DNA from: Choricystis sp. odSpoLacu1
Taxonomy: Eukaryota; Chlorophyta; Trebouxiophyceae
Direction of reading: 5' to 3'
Length of the DNA stretch: 64,000 nucleotides
NCBI GenBank assembly: GCA_958009055.1
Contig: OY253649.1
Location: forward strand, 496,001-560,000
Below the pieces are notes generated by a model. The model worked only from the letters and a program-made list of their open reading frames with translations, was not told the DNA's origin and searched no databases. This document shows, one piece after another, positions 38,808-49,565 of the stretch (its first letter is position 1; every line of letters begins with the position of its first letter). Position numbers and translations under genes: made by a program.

Positions 38808-40953
38808 TCATTTGTCCACGGACCGCGTCTTTGTCCGCATCGTCACAAACTCCTCGGCCGCGGTCGGGTGGATCCCCACCACGCTGTCCAGCTGGGCCTT
38901 GGTCACCCCCAGCTTGATGGCGGCCGCGAAGCCCTGCATGATCTCAGCGGCGTCGGGGCCCACCATGTGCATGCCCGCGACACGGTCGGAGGACCGATCC
39001 ACAACCAGCTTCATGAAACTTTTGCCGGTCGCCCCCGAGATCGTGTTCTTCATGGGCCTGAACGAGGATGTGTAGACATCGATGCCGACAGAGGAAGCTT
39101 TGAGTGCGCCAGCCTCCGTCTCCCCCACCGACGCGATCGTGGGCGTCGAAAACACGGCCGACGCGATGGCAGCGTAGTCGGGTTTCGCCCCCGCATCCCC
39201 CCCAAACACGTGCCTCGCAAACGCCATGCCCTCCATGAGGGCGACGGGCGTCAGGTTGACCCGGTTGGTGACGTCCCCCACCGCCCACACGGACGGAACG
39301 TTGGTGCGCGAAAACTCGTCCACCATAATCGCGCCGGATTTCTCATCCGTCGCCACCCCCACCTTGTCCAGCCACAGCCCCCGCGTGTTGGGGTGGCGCC
39401 CGGTGGCAGCCATGACGTGGGACAGGCCGGTGACCTCGAAATCGGCTTTGCCGGGGGCGGCCAGGGTCAGGGTGAGCGTGCCGTCGTCCGCGCGCGCCAC
39501 ACGGGCGGGGGTCACGCCTCCATGCAGCACGACGCCACGCTCAGCATACTGCTCCGTCGCAAAGGTACGCACCTCTTCATCAAAGCCGCGCAGGGGGGCG
39601 TCGGCGCGGTAGGCGAGGTGGGTGGGGACGCCAAACGAGTTGAAGATGGAGGCAAACTCGACAGCGATGTAGCCGCCGCCCAGAATGGCGATTTTTGTAG
39701 GCAACTCTGGCATGTCCAGCGCCGTGTCGCTCGTCAGGCACAGGTCGGCCCCCGGGAAGGCAGGCACGGAGGGCCTGCCCCCGGTGGCGACCAGGATGTG
39801 GCGCGCGGTGAAGGTTTTGTCACCCACGCGCACCGTGTGCGCGTCGACAAGCTCCCCCCGCCCCTCCACATACGCCACGCCCGCCCCATCCAGCAGGCGG
39901 CGGTAGACACCGGTCAAGCGGTCGAGTTCCTTGTTTTTGGCGGCCTGGGGGGGAGGGGTGCGTGGGGTGGGGAGGTGGGTGGGGAGTTTTGTTGGTGGGT
40001 GGGGTCAAAATCAAGTCTGTGCTCGAGTGGATGAGTCTTCCTCTCCTCTTTCTCTCAACTAACCTGCAGCGCCCCCCACCCCGCCTCCACCCCTCCATTG
40101 ACCCGCCACCCGAAACCGCCCGCATCCTTGAAGGAGTCCGCGTATTCAGAGGCGTACACCAACAGCTTTTTGGGGACGCACCCGCGCAGCACGCACGTGC
40201 CGCCCGCGCCGCCAACGGAGTCGGAGGAGACGCGGCCAAAGGGGAGTTCACAGACGGCGGCTTTGATGCCTGGTGTGGAATGGTGTGTGTGTGGGAGTGT
40301 GTGGGAGTGTGTGAGAGTGTGTGGGAGTGTGAGAAGGCGAGAGAGAGGGAGGGCACACACACACAAAAGTAGTCCCCCGTCTTTTCTCCTCTCTCACCAT
40401 AGGTCGACGCCGCAAACCGGGACGCGCGCACGCCGCCCGAGCCAGCGCCGATGGTGAACAAGTCGTAGTCGTAGGCGCCGTCGGAGGCGGCGGCGGCGGC
40501 GGTGGTGGCGCGGCGCTGTTGGTCATGAAAAAAAAAGGGTCAATGAATTTATCTATCTCTGCGTCTGTCGCTGCTCTCCCACACACACAGCACACACACA
40601 TCAAACACTCACCGTTGTGCCCACGCTGCGGCGGTGGGCGGCCAGGCTGCCGATCGCCGGCGGTGCCAGCGGCACGGTCGCGCGGGGTGCGACGGTCAGC
40701 GGGCGGCGCGCGACCGACCGCGTGGTGACGGCTGTGTATGAAGAGAGATAAATGTTGGTGCGTTGGTGCGGGGGGGGCACGGGTTTCAGTGGTGGTGTGG
40801 GCGGCGTCGGTTTCTTGCTCAATGCGAGAAACAAGCCGACGTGCGAAAAACAGACCCCCAAACCTGCCCTCTCCCACCCCCCTTTTGCGTCGCACGCCCA
40901 CTGTGCGCACCATAGTACGCCGTGGTGGCGCGGCAGGTGGAGGCGGGACGCAT
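38808..40953 (-). CDS. GR: Glutathione reductase, organellar
   Basis: NADPH-dependent flavoenzyme that regenerates GSH. Exons 40911..40953, 40613..40731, 40398..40515, 40064..40269 and 38808..39944; 540 residues. The first two exons encode a transit-like segment ([34 protein letters not shown]). Then FAD-binding [20 protein letters not shown], redox-active [24 protein letters not shown]-binding [17 protein letters not shown] and the second FAD motif [18 protein letters not shown]. The C-terminal His-Glu pair is in [14 protein letters not shown]. The last exon's start and the third intron's GTTAGT donor (the only one of its kind here) are supported by frame. Exon 1 is assigned because ATG...TATG|GTGCGC gives the required phase. 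Probably plastid-targeted. Divergent from the small gene at 41091 (137 bp). Confidence 0.95.
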
Positions 40954-41090
40954 TGAGAAGTGTGCTGGCTTGCTCGCTGACAGAAGAACGAGCGAGAGGT
41001 GTGGGCAAACAGAGAGACAAGCCGACGCTCACTCACCCGCGCCTTTCTCTCACCTCCCCACCGTCCCGCGCGCTTGCCCGCATTCGACCG

Positions 41091-41769
41091 ATGCGGACCT
41101 CCACTGCACACATGCGGTCGCCCGTCCGCCTGGCGCTCGCCTCCACGCGCGCGCCGCGCCGGCGCAGCGTCGCGGTGCGGGTGCGTTGATTTGGGAAATG
41201 GAGACGGCTGTGTGTGTGGGGGGGGGGCTGGCGGGCCGGCGGCGGCGGCTTGCTGCCTGGCCGTTCACACTGTGACGCAAACGCATCGATTGGCGCGAAC
41301 GGCGGCTGTGTGGTGGGGAGGCGGCCGACAGCACACCAACCCGACCCCCCTTCTCCGACCCTCCACCCCCACACCCTCACCACAGGCCGACCTCGCCCCC
41401 TCCACCGCCCTCGCCATCACCCAGCAAGCCGCCGCCTTTGCGGTCGTCGTGGCGGCGGAGGGACTGTACCAGCGCGCCCTCATTCCAGAGGGCAAACCCG
41501 GCCGCCCCTCCCCCCTCGTCTTTGGCGGTGGCGCGGCCGCCGCCGCCGCCGCCGCCGCCCTCGTGTACGGGGGCGGCGGCGGCGCGGGCGCGGGGCTGGC
41601 CCTGGGGGCGGCGGCTTCGCTGGCTGTGCTGGCGGCCAGTGTGAAGCGGGCGCTGACAGTGAAACCCGATTCACCCAACGACTGGCCGGGGCCGTTTGCG
41701 TGGCCTGCATTCACGGCTCTGGCCGCTTTCTTCATGTTGAGCGGGTTTGGGCAGGCATTGAGAGGGTGA
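41091..41769 (+). CDS. Small membrane protein with transit peptide, function unknown
   Basis: Exons 41091..41180 and 41386..41769; 157 residues, GTGCGT donor, phase 0. The first 30 residues (MRTSTAHMRSPVRLALASTR) are basic, without acids, typical of a plastid or mitochondrial presequence. Three hydrophobic stretches follow: TQQAAAFAVVVAAEGLYQRA, an Ala/Gly helix around LVFGGGAAAAAAAAALVYGG, and FAWPAFTALAAFFMLSGFGQ at the end. A polar loop, RALTVKPDSPNDWPGP, precedes the last one. I do not recognise the family. The W-P-G-P...W-P-A-F motif would be the best query for finding relatives. Neighbours (glutathione reductase and HSP90) give no clear hint. Confidence 0.6.
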
Positions 41770-41818
41770 TGGAAGGGAGGGAGAAGTGTGTGAGGGAGGT
41801 TTTTTTGTGAAGAACGTT

Positions 41819-41850
41819 CTTTCTCCACACTTAAAGAAGTGTGGAGAAAG
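41819..41850. repeat. Perfect 14-bp inverted repeat (hairpin)
   Basis: Arms CTTTCTCCACACTT and AAGTGTGGAGAAAG are fully complementary, separated by AAAG. In RNA this would be a stable stem-loop near the 3' end of the 41091 gene's transcript. The stem is longer than the 6-bp histone 3' stem-loop and lacks its consensus. Confidence 0.85.
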
Positions 41851-42167
41851 AGACACTTTTCTTCCTTTCTCTCTGCACACACGCACCCCCAAGCACACAA
41901 GCACACAAGGTACGCGTGTGGCCAACTGTGAGCTGCTGCTACACTCACTCTCGCCCGCGGGCGGCGATGGGGCGCGGTGGGGGAGGGGGCGCCGCCCGCC
42001 TACCCGCCCTCCGTTTCGGCATTGTGGCCCGCTTTATTCCTCCTCCCCCCTTCCTCCACCACACCCACACATCCACGTGTGCGTGTGTGGCCTGGTGGGA
42101 CGGTCCACGGGGAGAGAGAGAGGGTAGAACGGTGACGGGCGAGCGCGGGCGTGGGGGCGCGTCGCAA

Positions 42168-42177
42168 AGAATCTTCC
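42168..42177. promoter_or_regulatory. Heat-shock-element-like dyad upstream of HSP90
   Basis: AGAATCTTCC is a perfect nGAAnnTTCn inverted pair, about 240 bp before the HSP90 ATG. A second dyad, AGAACGTTCT, lies at 41811-41820. A full element needs a third unit, which I do not see, so HSF binding is only a suggestion. Confidence 0.35.
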
Positions 42178-42418
42178 AAAGCGGCTGCGGACAGTGCGGG
42201 GGGAGCACGCGCGCGTGAGCCTCCTCCTCCCTTCCCTCCACCACCAGTCGTTCCCTCGTGCACTCACGGAGGCTGCGTGCGGGGTTTAGTGGCGAGCGTC
42301 GGCGCGCGCGGGGGCGGCGCACGCCTCCATGAACGCCCGGCCGACCGTCGGCTAGTGATGCCTCCGGACACACACAAACCAACGCCCCCCCTCCCCTCCC
42401 CCACCCCACGCAGCCACC

Positions 42419-44951
42419 ATGCCGGGCGAACCCGAGACCTTTGCCTTCCAGGCGGAGATCAACCAGCTGATGAGGTGAGAGGGTGTGTGGAGAGAGAGAG
42501 AGAGAGAAGGCGTGGCGGCGCCGCGGGGGCGGGCGCTTCCACTCGCCCCAGGGGCGGCCGCCCCCCTCTGCGGCCACCACGGCGACTGCAGGGGTGGGCG
42601 GTGGCCCAGATCGGGGGGAGGAGAGGGGAGAGTGTGCGTGGGAGGGCGAGCGTATCGGGGTTTTTGGCGAGGAGGGAAGAACGAGCGAAACGCACGCGCC
42701 AACCCCCCTCCTCCCTCCCCACCAGCCTCATCGTCAACACCTTCTACTCCAACAAGGAGGTCGCCATCCGCGAGCTCATCTCCAACGCGTCCGACGCCCT
42801 GGACAAGATTCGGCACGCGAGCCTGACCGACAAGGCCGCGCTCGAGGCTGCCCCCGAACTCTTCATCCACCTCGCGGCCGACAAGGACGCCAAGACGCTG
42901 ACCATCCAGGACACCGGCGTCGGCATGACCAAGGCCGACCTGGTGAACAACCTGGGCACGATCGCGCGGTCGGGCACCAAGGCTTTCATGGAGGCGCTGG
43001 CCGCGGGCGCGGACGTGTCGATGATCGGCCAGTTTGGCGTCGGCTTCTACTCTGCCTACCTCATCGCCGACCGCGTCACCGTCGTCACCAAGCACAACGA
43101 CGACGAGCAGTACGTGTGGGAGTCGCAGGCGGGCGGGTCGTTCACGGTGGCGACGGACGATGGCGAGTCGATTGGGCGCGGCACCAAAGTCGTGCTCCAC
43201 CTGAAAGAAGACCAGCTGGAGTACCTGGAGGAACGCCGCGTCAAGGACCTCGTCAAAAAACACTCTGAGTTCATCTCCTACCCCATCTCCCTGTGGCACG
43301 AGAAGACGGTGGAGAAGGAGGTGTCGGATGATGAGGCGGAGGTGGAGGAGAAGAAGGACGACGAGGAGGGCGCGGTCGAGGACGCCGACGCGTCTGGCTC
43401 GGCCGACAAGCCCAAGAAGACGAAGAAAGTGACCGAGGTCACGCACGAGTGGCAGCTGCTGAACAAGCAGAAGCCCATCTGGATGCGGCCGGCTGATGAA
43501 GTCACCAAGGACGAGTACGACGCGTTCTACAAGTCGATCACCAACGACTGGGAGGAGCCGCTGGCGACCAAGCACTTTGCGGTGGAGGGCCAGCTCGAGT
43601 TCAAAGCCATCCTGTTTGTGCCCAAGCGCGCCCCTTTCGACCTGTTCGACACCCGCAAAAAGGCCAACAACATCAAGCTGTACGTGCGCCGCGTGTTCAT
43701 CATGGACAACTGTGAGGAGTTGATCCCCGAGTGGCTCTCCTTCGTCAAGGGCATCGTCGACTCGGAGGACCTGCCCCTCAACATCTCGCGCGAAACCCTC
43801 CAACAGAATAAGATTCTGAAAGTCATCCGCAAGAACCTGGTCAAGAAGTCGCTGGAAGTGTTTGCCGAGATCGCGGAGAACAAGGACGACTACGCCAAGT
43901 TTTACGACGCGTTCTCCAAGAACGTCAAGCTGGGCATCCATGAAGACGCCGCCAACCGGTCCAAGCTGGCCGACCTGCTGCGCTACCACTCGACCAAGAG
44001 CGGTGAGTTTTCGAGGGTGGGGTGGGGTGGTGGGGTGTGGGTGTGGGTGTGGGTGTGGGTGGAGGGAGGGTTTTGGGGGAGGGGCGGTCGGTCGAAAAAA
44101 ACACGAAAAAAAAAAAACTGTTTTCCCCCTTGCTCACTCACCCCCACCACCCACCCCACCCTACCCCAGGCGAAGACATGACCTCCCTCAAAGACTACGT
44201 CACCCGCATGAAGGAGGGGCAGGCGGCGATCTACTACATCACGGGCGAAACGCGCAAGGCGGTGGAGACCTCCCCCTTCCTGGAGAAGCTGCGCAAAAAG
44301 GGGTACGAGGTGCTGTTCATGGTGGACCCCATCGACGAGTACTGCGTGCAGCAGCTCAAGGAGTACGACGGCAAGAAGCTGGTGTCGTGCACGAAGGAAG
44401 GGCTGGACCTGGGGGAGACGGAGGAGGAGAAGGCGGCCAAGGAGGCGGCCAAGAAGGCGTTCGAGCCCCTCTGCACCCTCATGAAGGACATCCTGGGCGA
44501 CCGCGTCGAGAAGGTGGTCGTCTCCGACCGCATCGTCGACTCGCCGTGCGTGCTCGTCACGGGGGAGTATGGGTGGTCGGCCAACATGGAGCGCATCATG
44601 AAGGCGCAAGCGCTGCGCGACAACTCGATGTCGGCGTACATGGCGTCCAAGAAGACGCTGGAGCTCAACCCCGACAACGCCATCATTGGCGAGCTCAAGA
44701 AGCGGGCCGACGCGGACAAGGGGGACAAGACGGTGCGCGACCTGGCGCTGCTGCTGTTCGAGACGGCGCTGCTGACGAGCGGGTTTTCGCTCGACGAGCC
44801 GGCGACGTTTGGCGCGCGCATCCACCGCATGGTCAAGCTGGGCCTCGCCATCGAGGAGGACGAGGCGGCGGCGGCGGGTGGCGACGACGATGAGGACCTG
44901 CCCCCGCTGGAGGAGGGGGGTGAAGAGTCGCGCATGGAGGAGGTGGACTGA
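42419..44951 (+). CDS. HSP90: Cytosolic heat-shock protein HSP90
   Basis: ATP-dependent chaperone for kinases, receptors and other clients. Exons 42419..42474, 42726..44002 and 44170..44951; 704 residues. GHKL ATPase: [61 protein letters not shown] and [13 protein letters not shown] charged linker ([20 protein letters not shown]) leads to the middle domain with [20 protein letters not shown] and [20 protein letters not shown], including the catalytic Arg. The C-terminal dimer domain is followed by the MEEVD end that binds TPR co-chaperones, so this is the cytosolic form. No signal or transit peptide. The first intron lies after 18 codons, 5' as in many stress genes. Identification is certain. 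Confidence 0.99.
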
Positions 44952-45194
44952 TGTGGATGGGATGGTGGGAGGGTGGATGGAGGGTGAGAGCGCGTGGCTG
45001 AAGAGGGAGCGCACGATCCTGTGTGTGTCTTTTGGCCCCCCCTTGGTTTCCCCCTCTTTACGGACTCGTGTGTGCTGCCGCCCTCGCACCGCTCCCCGCC
45101 TGGCTGCTGCCTGCGCTTGGTGAGGGGGCGGGAGAGAGCGCCACCGTGGTGTATAAAGCAGGATGGGTGTGGTCTCGGTTACAAAAAAAACACG

Positions 45195-46406
45195 TCAAAA
45201 CCTTCTCTGTCTGTTGTCTACCTGCCCTCCTCCTCCCCCCAGCTTCCTCACGTGCCGCCCATCCAGCCACCGCTTCCACGCCAGCACCCACCTCCCCGCC
45301 ACCGGGGGCCAGCCAGGGCGCAGCGCCACCGCGCGCCCGCGGCCAAGGGAGAGCAGGGCGAGTGCTGCGGCTGGGCGCGGCGGCGGCGGCGGTGGTGGCA
45401 GCCCCTCTCCCGCCACGCACGCCCGCACCGCGGCCTCCAGCACGGGCACGGCCCGCACCGCGTGCACGCCCGCTTTGGGGGTGGGGGCGGTGGTGGCGGT
45501 GGCACAGTCGCCGACAGCGAAGATGGGGGCGGGAAGGCGGTCGCCGCTGGCCAGAGAGCAGGCGCACCCGGGTCCGGTGGCCAAAGAGCCGGCGGCGTCC
45601 AGGGCGAGGCCGGTGGACGCCAGCCAGGCGGGGGCGGCTGCTGGCAGGGCCAGCACGATGGCTGCGCGGGTGGCGGCGAGCGTGGCGCCGCTCGACGTGA
45701 CGGCGCGCACACTGTCACCACCCTCCCCCACAAACTGAACCACCGGCCCACTGGCGTCCACGGCCACGCCCACCGCCTCCAGTTCGCGGGCCACAAGCGT
45801 GCGGCCGGCGGGCGGGGCGCCGGGCAGGAGGGTCGAGCCCGCGGCCAGGGTGACGCGCACGCCGCGGCGCCCCCGCGACGCGAGGGCGGCCGCGACTTCG
45901 CACCCCGCCGCGCCACCCCCCACGACCAGGATGGGGAGAGGGAGTGTTGTGGGCGTCGCTGCTGCCGCTGCTGCTGCGGCGTCCACCCGGGACAGCAGTG
46001 GGGCCAACCTTTCGGCCGCCCCCGCCAGCGGGCGCACACTCACAGCGCCCACGCTCTCAGCCCCTGGCGGGGGCGCCACGGCACCACCCCCCACATTGAT
46101 GGACAGCACGTCGTACGGCAGGCAGGCGGAGGAGGCGAGGGTGGCGGAGGAGGACAGAGAGTTGATGGCGGTTGCCTCACCACCCACAAACGTTGCCCCC
46201 GCCGCCGTCGCCAGCGCCCGAATGTCGATGGTGGCATCGCTCGCCGTCAGCACGCCCTCGATCCAGCCCGGCAGCGCGCCCGAGTAGGGGGTGGTGGGGG
46301 TGGGGGAGACGACGGTGACCGCGGCGGGCGGGGGGAGGGGGTGGGTCGCCAGCCGGTGCAGGAGGAGGGCGTGGGCGTGGCCGCCGCCCAGGAGCAGGAC
46401 GCGCAT
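45195..46406 (-). CDS. FAD-dependent pyridine-nucleotide oxidoreductase (NDH-2/SelD-associated type)
   Basis: Single exon, 403 residues. FAD motif at the very start: VLLLGGGHAHALLLHRLATH. Then TVVSPTPTTPYSGALPGWIE, IDIRALATAAGATFV and LPYDVLSINVGGG. The NAD(P) motif is LPILVVGGGAAGCEVAAALA and the second FAD motif APIFAVGDCATA. H-A-H after the glycines, T-P-Y-S-G-x-L-P-G and the end WKRWLDGRHVRKL are hallmarks of the flavoprotein fused to selenide-water dikinase (SelD) in many bacteria and algae. Here there is no SelD part: a stop follows directly. No transit peptide is visible at the ATG (46406), unless an exon lies upstream. Possible quinone or persulfide oxidoreductase; the substrate is unknown. 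Divergent from the PPC-LRR gene (193 bp). Confidence 0.78.
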   Translation of the reverse strand: MRVLLLGGGHAHALLLHRLATHPLPPPAAVTVVSPTPTTPYSGALPGWIEGVLTASDATIDIRALATAAGATFVGGEATAINSLSSSATLASSACLPYDVLSINVGGGAVAPPPGAESVGAVSVRPLAGAAERLAPLLSRVDAAAAAAAATPTTLPLPILVVGGGAAGCEVAAALASRGRRGVRVTLAAGSTLLPGAPPAGRTLVARELEAVGVAVDASGPVVQFVGEGGDSVRAVTSSGATLAATRAAIVLALPAAAPAWLASTGLALDAAGSLATGPGCACSLASGDRLPAPIFAVGDCATATTAPTPKAGVHAVRAVPVLEAAVRACVAGEGLPPPPPPPRPAAALALLSLGRGRAVALRPGWPPVAGRWVLAWKRWLDGRHVRKLGGGGGQVDNRQRRF

Positions 46407-46599
46407 GGACGAGGTGGATGGGCGGCAGACACCAGCTGTGTGTGGCCACGTTTCACGCCCCAGGGCGTGAAGGGGCGTGAAGGGGCGAGATTGGAGGGAA
46501 AAAGCGTGTTTTTTAACTCTCGAGCGACCCCGTTCGAATTCACTCTCTTTTTCTCCTCCCGCCTCTCCCCCCGCCCCTCGCGCGACACCCCGCCGCGCG

Positions 46600-49451
46600 A
46601 TGGCCCTCTCCCGGTCTCTGGCCCTGGTGGCCGTGTTCACCCTGCTGTCCACCGCCTCCGCCGCCTCCTCCTCCTCGTCCTCCGCGCGCGACGCGCACGC
46701 GCTGCGCGCGCCGACGTCGTTCGACTGCACCTCCGCCAGCGACCGGCTGACCGTGTGCGTCGCCAGCGGCGTCGTCCTGGTGAATGAGCGTGCGCGCTTC
46801 GAGCTGGACGTGCCGGAAAAACGCACGGTGGCGTGCGAGCTGACGCCCATCGGGCGCGGCGACGCCGACCTCGAAGTCGCGCCCCCCCCCCGGCGGCAGC
46901 GTGCGCGCCAAGACGAGTCGCGAGGTGCGTGTGTGAGTGTGGAGGCGCCTGTTTCATCCCGCCGTGCATGACGGACATGGAGGAGGGGGGCGCGTGCGTC
47001 GGGAGAAGCCACCCCCGCCACACATCGCGTGGTGTTGCCCCGCTCCCCAAACCCTCACAACCTTCCTTCCCCACTCCACAGGCCTACGGCGCCGACGTCG
47101 TCTCCTTCACCGCCGCCGAGGCCGAGGCCGCGTCGTCCGGCCCCTGGACCGTGGAAGTGCTGGGCTTTGGGGACGTGTCCGAATTTTCCCTGCGCTGTGA
47201 GTTGGGCGCCCCCACGCCTTCCACCGCGACCGACGACGTTGCCGCCCTGCGCCGCGTGGCCGCCGCCTGCTGCGCCTCCCCCGGCTCCTGCCCCTCGTTG
47301 ACGGCAGCGTTGAAGGACGCGGCGGCAGGAGGCGCCGGCCCCTGCGGCGTCCCCCCCAACGAGTGCGACGCGCGCGGGCGGCTGACCGCGCTCTCGCTGT
47401 CTGGCGACGGCCTGGCCTGCCCCTTTCCCGACGCGGTGGGCGAGCTCACGTCCCTGGAAACGCTGGACCTGACTCTGAACGACCTGCATGGCGATTTTGG
47501 GAAGCACGTGGCTCCCTCCCTGGCCAAACTGACCAAACTGAGGAACCTGCACCTCGCTCTCAACCGCCTGCGCGGCGACCTGCCGTGCACCCTGTTCGAC
47601 AACTCACCCTCACTCAACGTGCTGGCGGTCACGGGCAACGCGTTGTCCGGGTCTGTGCCGGGCTGTGCGGTGGCGGCGCCGATGCAAGAGTTGTACGCCT
47701 CGCGCAACGCGCTCACCGGCACCCCCCCCTCCCTCAAAGCCGCCACGACCCTCACCGTGCTCGCCCTGTCCGACCAGGCGGGGGAGGGATTGAGCGGGCC
47801 GCTTCCCGACCTGGCGCCCGCGCGGGCGCTGAAGGACGCGAGGTTTGACCGCAACTCGTTGAGTGGAGCGCTCCCGACCGACGTGCCGCCCACGCTCGCC
47901 GCGTTTGACGCCAGCCACAACGCGCTCACCGGCAAGATTCCGTCGTGGAGCGATGCCGTCAACCTGGAGGTGTTGATCCTGGACGCCAACGAGCTGGGGG
48001 GGCCGCTGCCTCCCTCCGTCGCGTCGCTCCCCTCGCTGCGCGTGCTCTCCGCCTCGTCCGCGGCGCTCTCCGGCCCCCTGCCGTCCGAGTGGGGCCCCTC
48101 CCTCGTCCGTGTCCGCCTGGCCAACAACTCACTCACCGGCCCCCTGCCTGGCGCCCTGGGTGGGTTGGATGGCCTGTCCATGCTGGACCTGGCCGACAAC
48201 CAGTTGGAGGGTTCGCTCACCTCGTTTGCCGCAGCCATCGACGCCCACACCCAGGCCACCGGCGGCGCCCGGGGCGGCGCCCCCACCCCCCTGCGCTACG
48301 TCAACCTGGGAGGCAACAGGCTGAATGGCGCCGTGCCGGCCGGCCTGGCGTCGGTGGGGGCGTTGGCCCCCGGCGCGTGGGGCGCGGCGCCCGACGGGTT
48401 TCTCGTCCGCAAAACGCTCAACATCTCCCACAACGCGCTGGACGGCCCCCTGCCGGCCTGGCTGGTGACTACCCTCGCCACCTCCAAAGACGTGGCCATC
48501 GGCATGGAGGGAAACGCGTTTGCGTGCCCGCCGCGCGGGCGGTCCGTGCGCGTCGCGCGCGCGCTGCCCCGCGCGGTCGCTGCGTCCGTCGAGTGCGTGC
48601 GCGACGATGGGACGCGGGCGCCGTTGGAGGATGTGCTGGAGGTGGACGACAGCCACGCGGGGCGGGACAGGGACGACGACGATGGCAAGGAGGAGGAGGG
48701 GACGGCGTTTGTGGATTCGGAGGACGAAGATAAGGAGGAAGAAAGACACGACCACCACTCCGACGTGGATGGCGGCCGGTCGGGCCACACCAAGGTGGAC
48801 CACGACGATGACGACGAGGACAAGGACGACGACAAAGACGACAAAGATGAAGACGAACACCACCACACAAAAAACACCGACGTCGACGCCAACCCCGCCC
48901 GCCCGCGCTCGCACGCGGAGCCCGCCTCCGGCCTGGCCCGCCCCGACAGCGCCGACCATGACCCCGGGTCGAGGGCTCGCGTGGATGACGCGGCGACCGC
49001 GGTGGACAGGGCGGCGGAGGCTGCTGCTGCTGCTGCTCGTGTGGCGGGCGCGGCGACAAAGCGCGGCAGTGACTCCGTCGACCCGCCCCCCTCCCACCAC
49101 GGCCACAGCGCGACTGCGGCCATTGTCGTGGGCATCGCCCTCGCCGCGGCGGCCGCGGCGGCCGCAAAGTCGGGCCACCTGCCCGCCGCTCTGTCGGCTG
49201 CCTTGGCGCGCGCGCGCGCGGTTACGCCTCCCTCACCCACTGCCGCACCGCCGCCTCCACCGCCGCCATGGAGCTGGTGGACGTGGATGATGCCGCCTTC
49301 CAGCCCGACGCCGCCCTGGTGCCCAAGCTCAAGCCGGGGGATGGAGGGCGTGGCGTGGCACTGACCGCGCGCGCGGGGGGGGCCGTCGGAGGAGGGTGAA
49401 GACACGATTGGTGCCTACCGCCCCCCGTCCGAGGGGGACGACGTTGTGTAG
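46600..49451 (+). CDS. Secretory PPC-domain plus LRR transmembrane protein
   Basis: Exons 46600..46924 and 47082..49451. Signal peptide LSRSLALVAVFTLLSTASA. A PPC-like beta domain follows (FELDVPEKRTVACELTPIGR, GDADLEV, WTVEVLGFGDVSEFSLRCEL). A plant-type LRR cap and about twelve extracellular LRRs come next (e.g. SLETLDLTLNDLHGDF, LRVLSASSAALSGPLPSEWG), near residues 190-580. Then a long Asp/Glu/His stretch near 628-712, a membrane helix near 785-805 and a short cytosolic tail; no kinase. Three repeat-unit excesses break the frame: C10 at 46882-46891, (GC)7G at 49206-49220 and G8 at 49375-49382. Removing one unit at each gives exon phase agreement (TSRE|AYGADVV), the tail RGYASLTHCRTAASTAAM and the end EDTIGAYRPPSEGDDVV (896 residues). 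Confidence 0.78.
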
Positions 49452-49565
49452 GTGGGGATGGCGGGATGGAGAGTGTTTTTGGTTTTTATGTAAAAACACG
49501 CAGGTCACACTAAGGAAATCAAAAAAAACACGTTTTTTTCTTCTGACCCTCACCCCAAACTAACC

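Larger units (their letters stand above)
41770..42418. promoter_or_regulatory. Region between the small membrane-protein gene and HSP90
   Basis: 649 bp without a conserved frame. It contains a perfect inverted repeat at 41819-41850 (14-bp arms, 4-base loop) about 50 bp after the upstream stop. It also holds two heat-shock-element-like dyads (41811-41820 and 42168-42177) and C/T-rich leader sequence just before the HSP90 ATG. The distal part is probably 3' UTR, the proximal ~400 bp promoter and 5' UTR. Confidence 0.45.

Noticed and set aside
42352..43989. 545-residue antisense frame over HSP90
   Set aside because: Complement of HSP90 codons with strong third-position G/C; Val/Leu/His-rich with no family resemblance.
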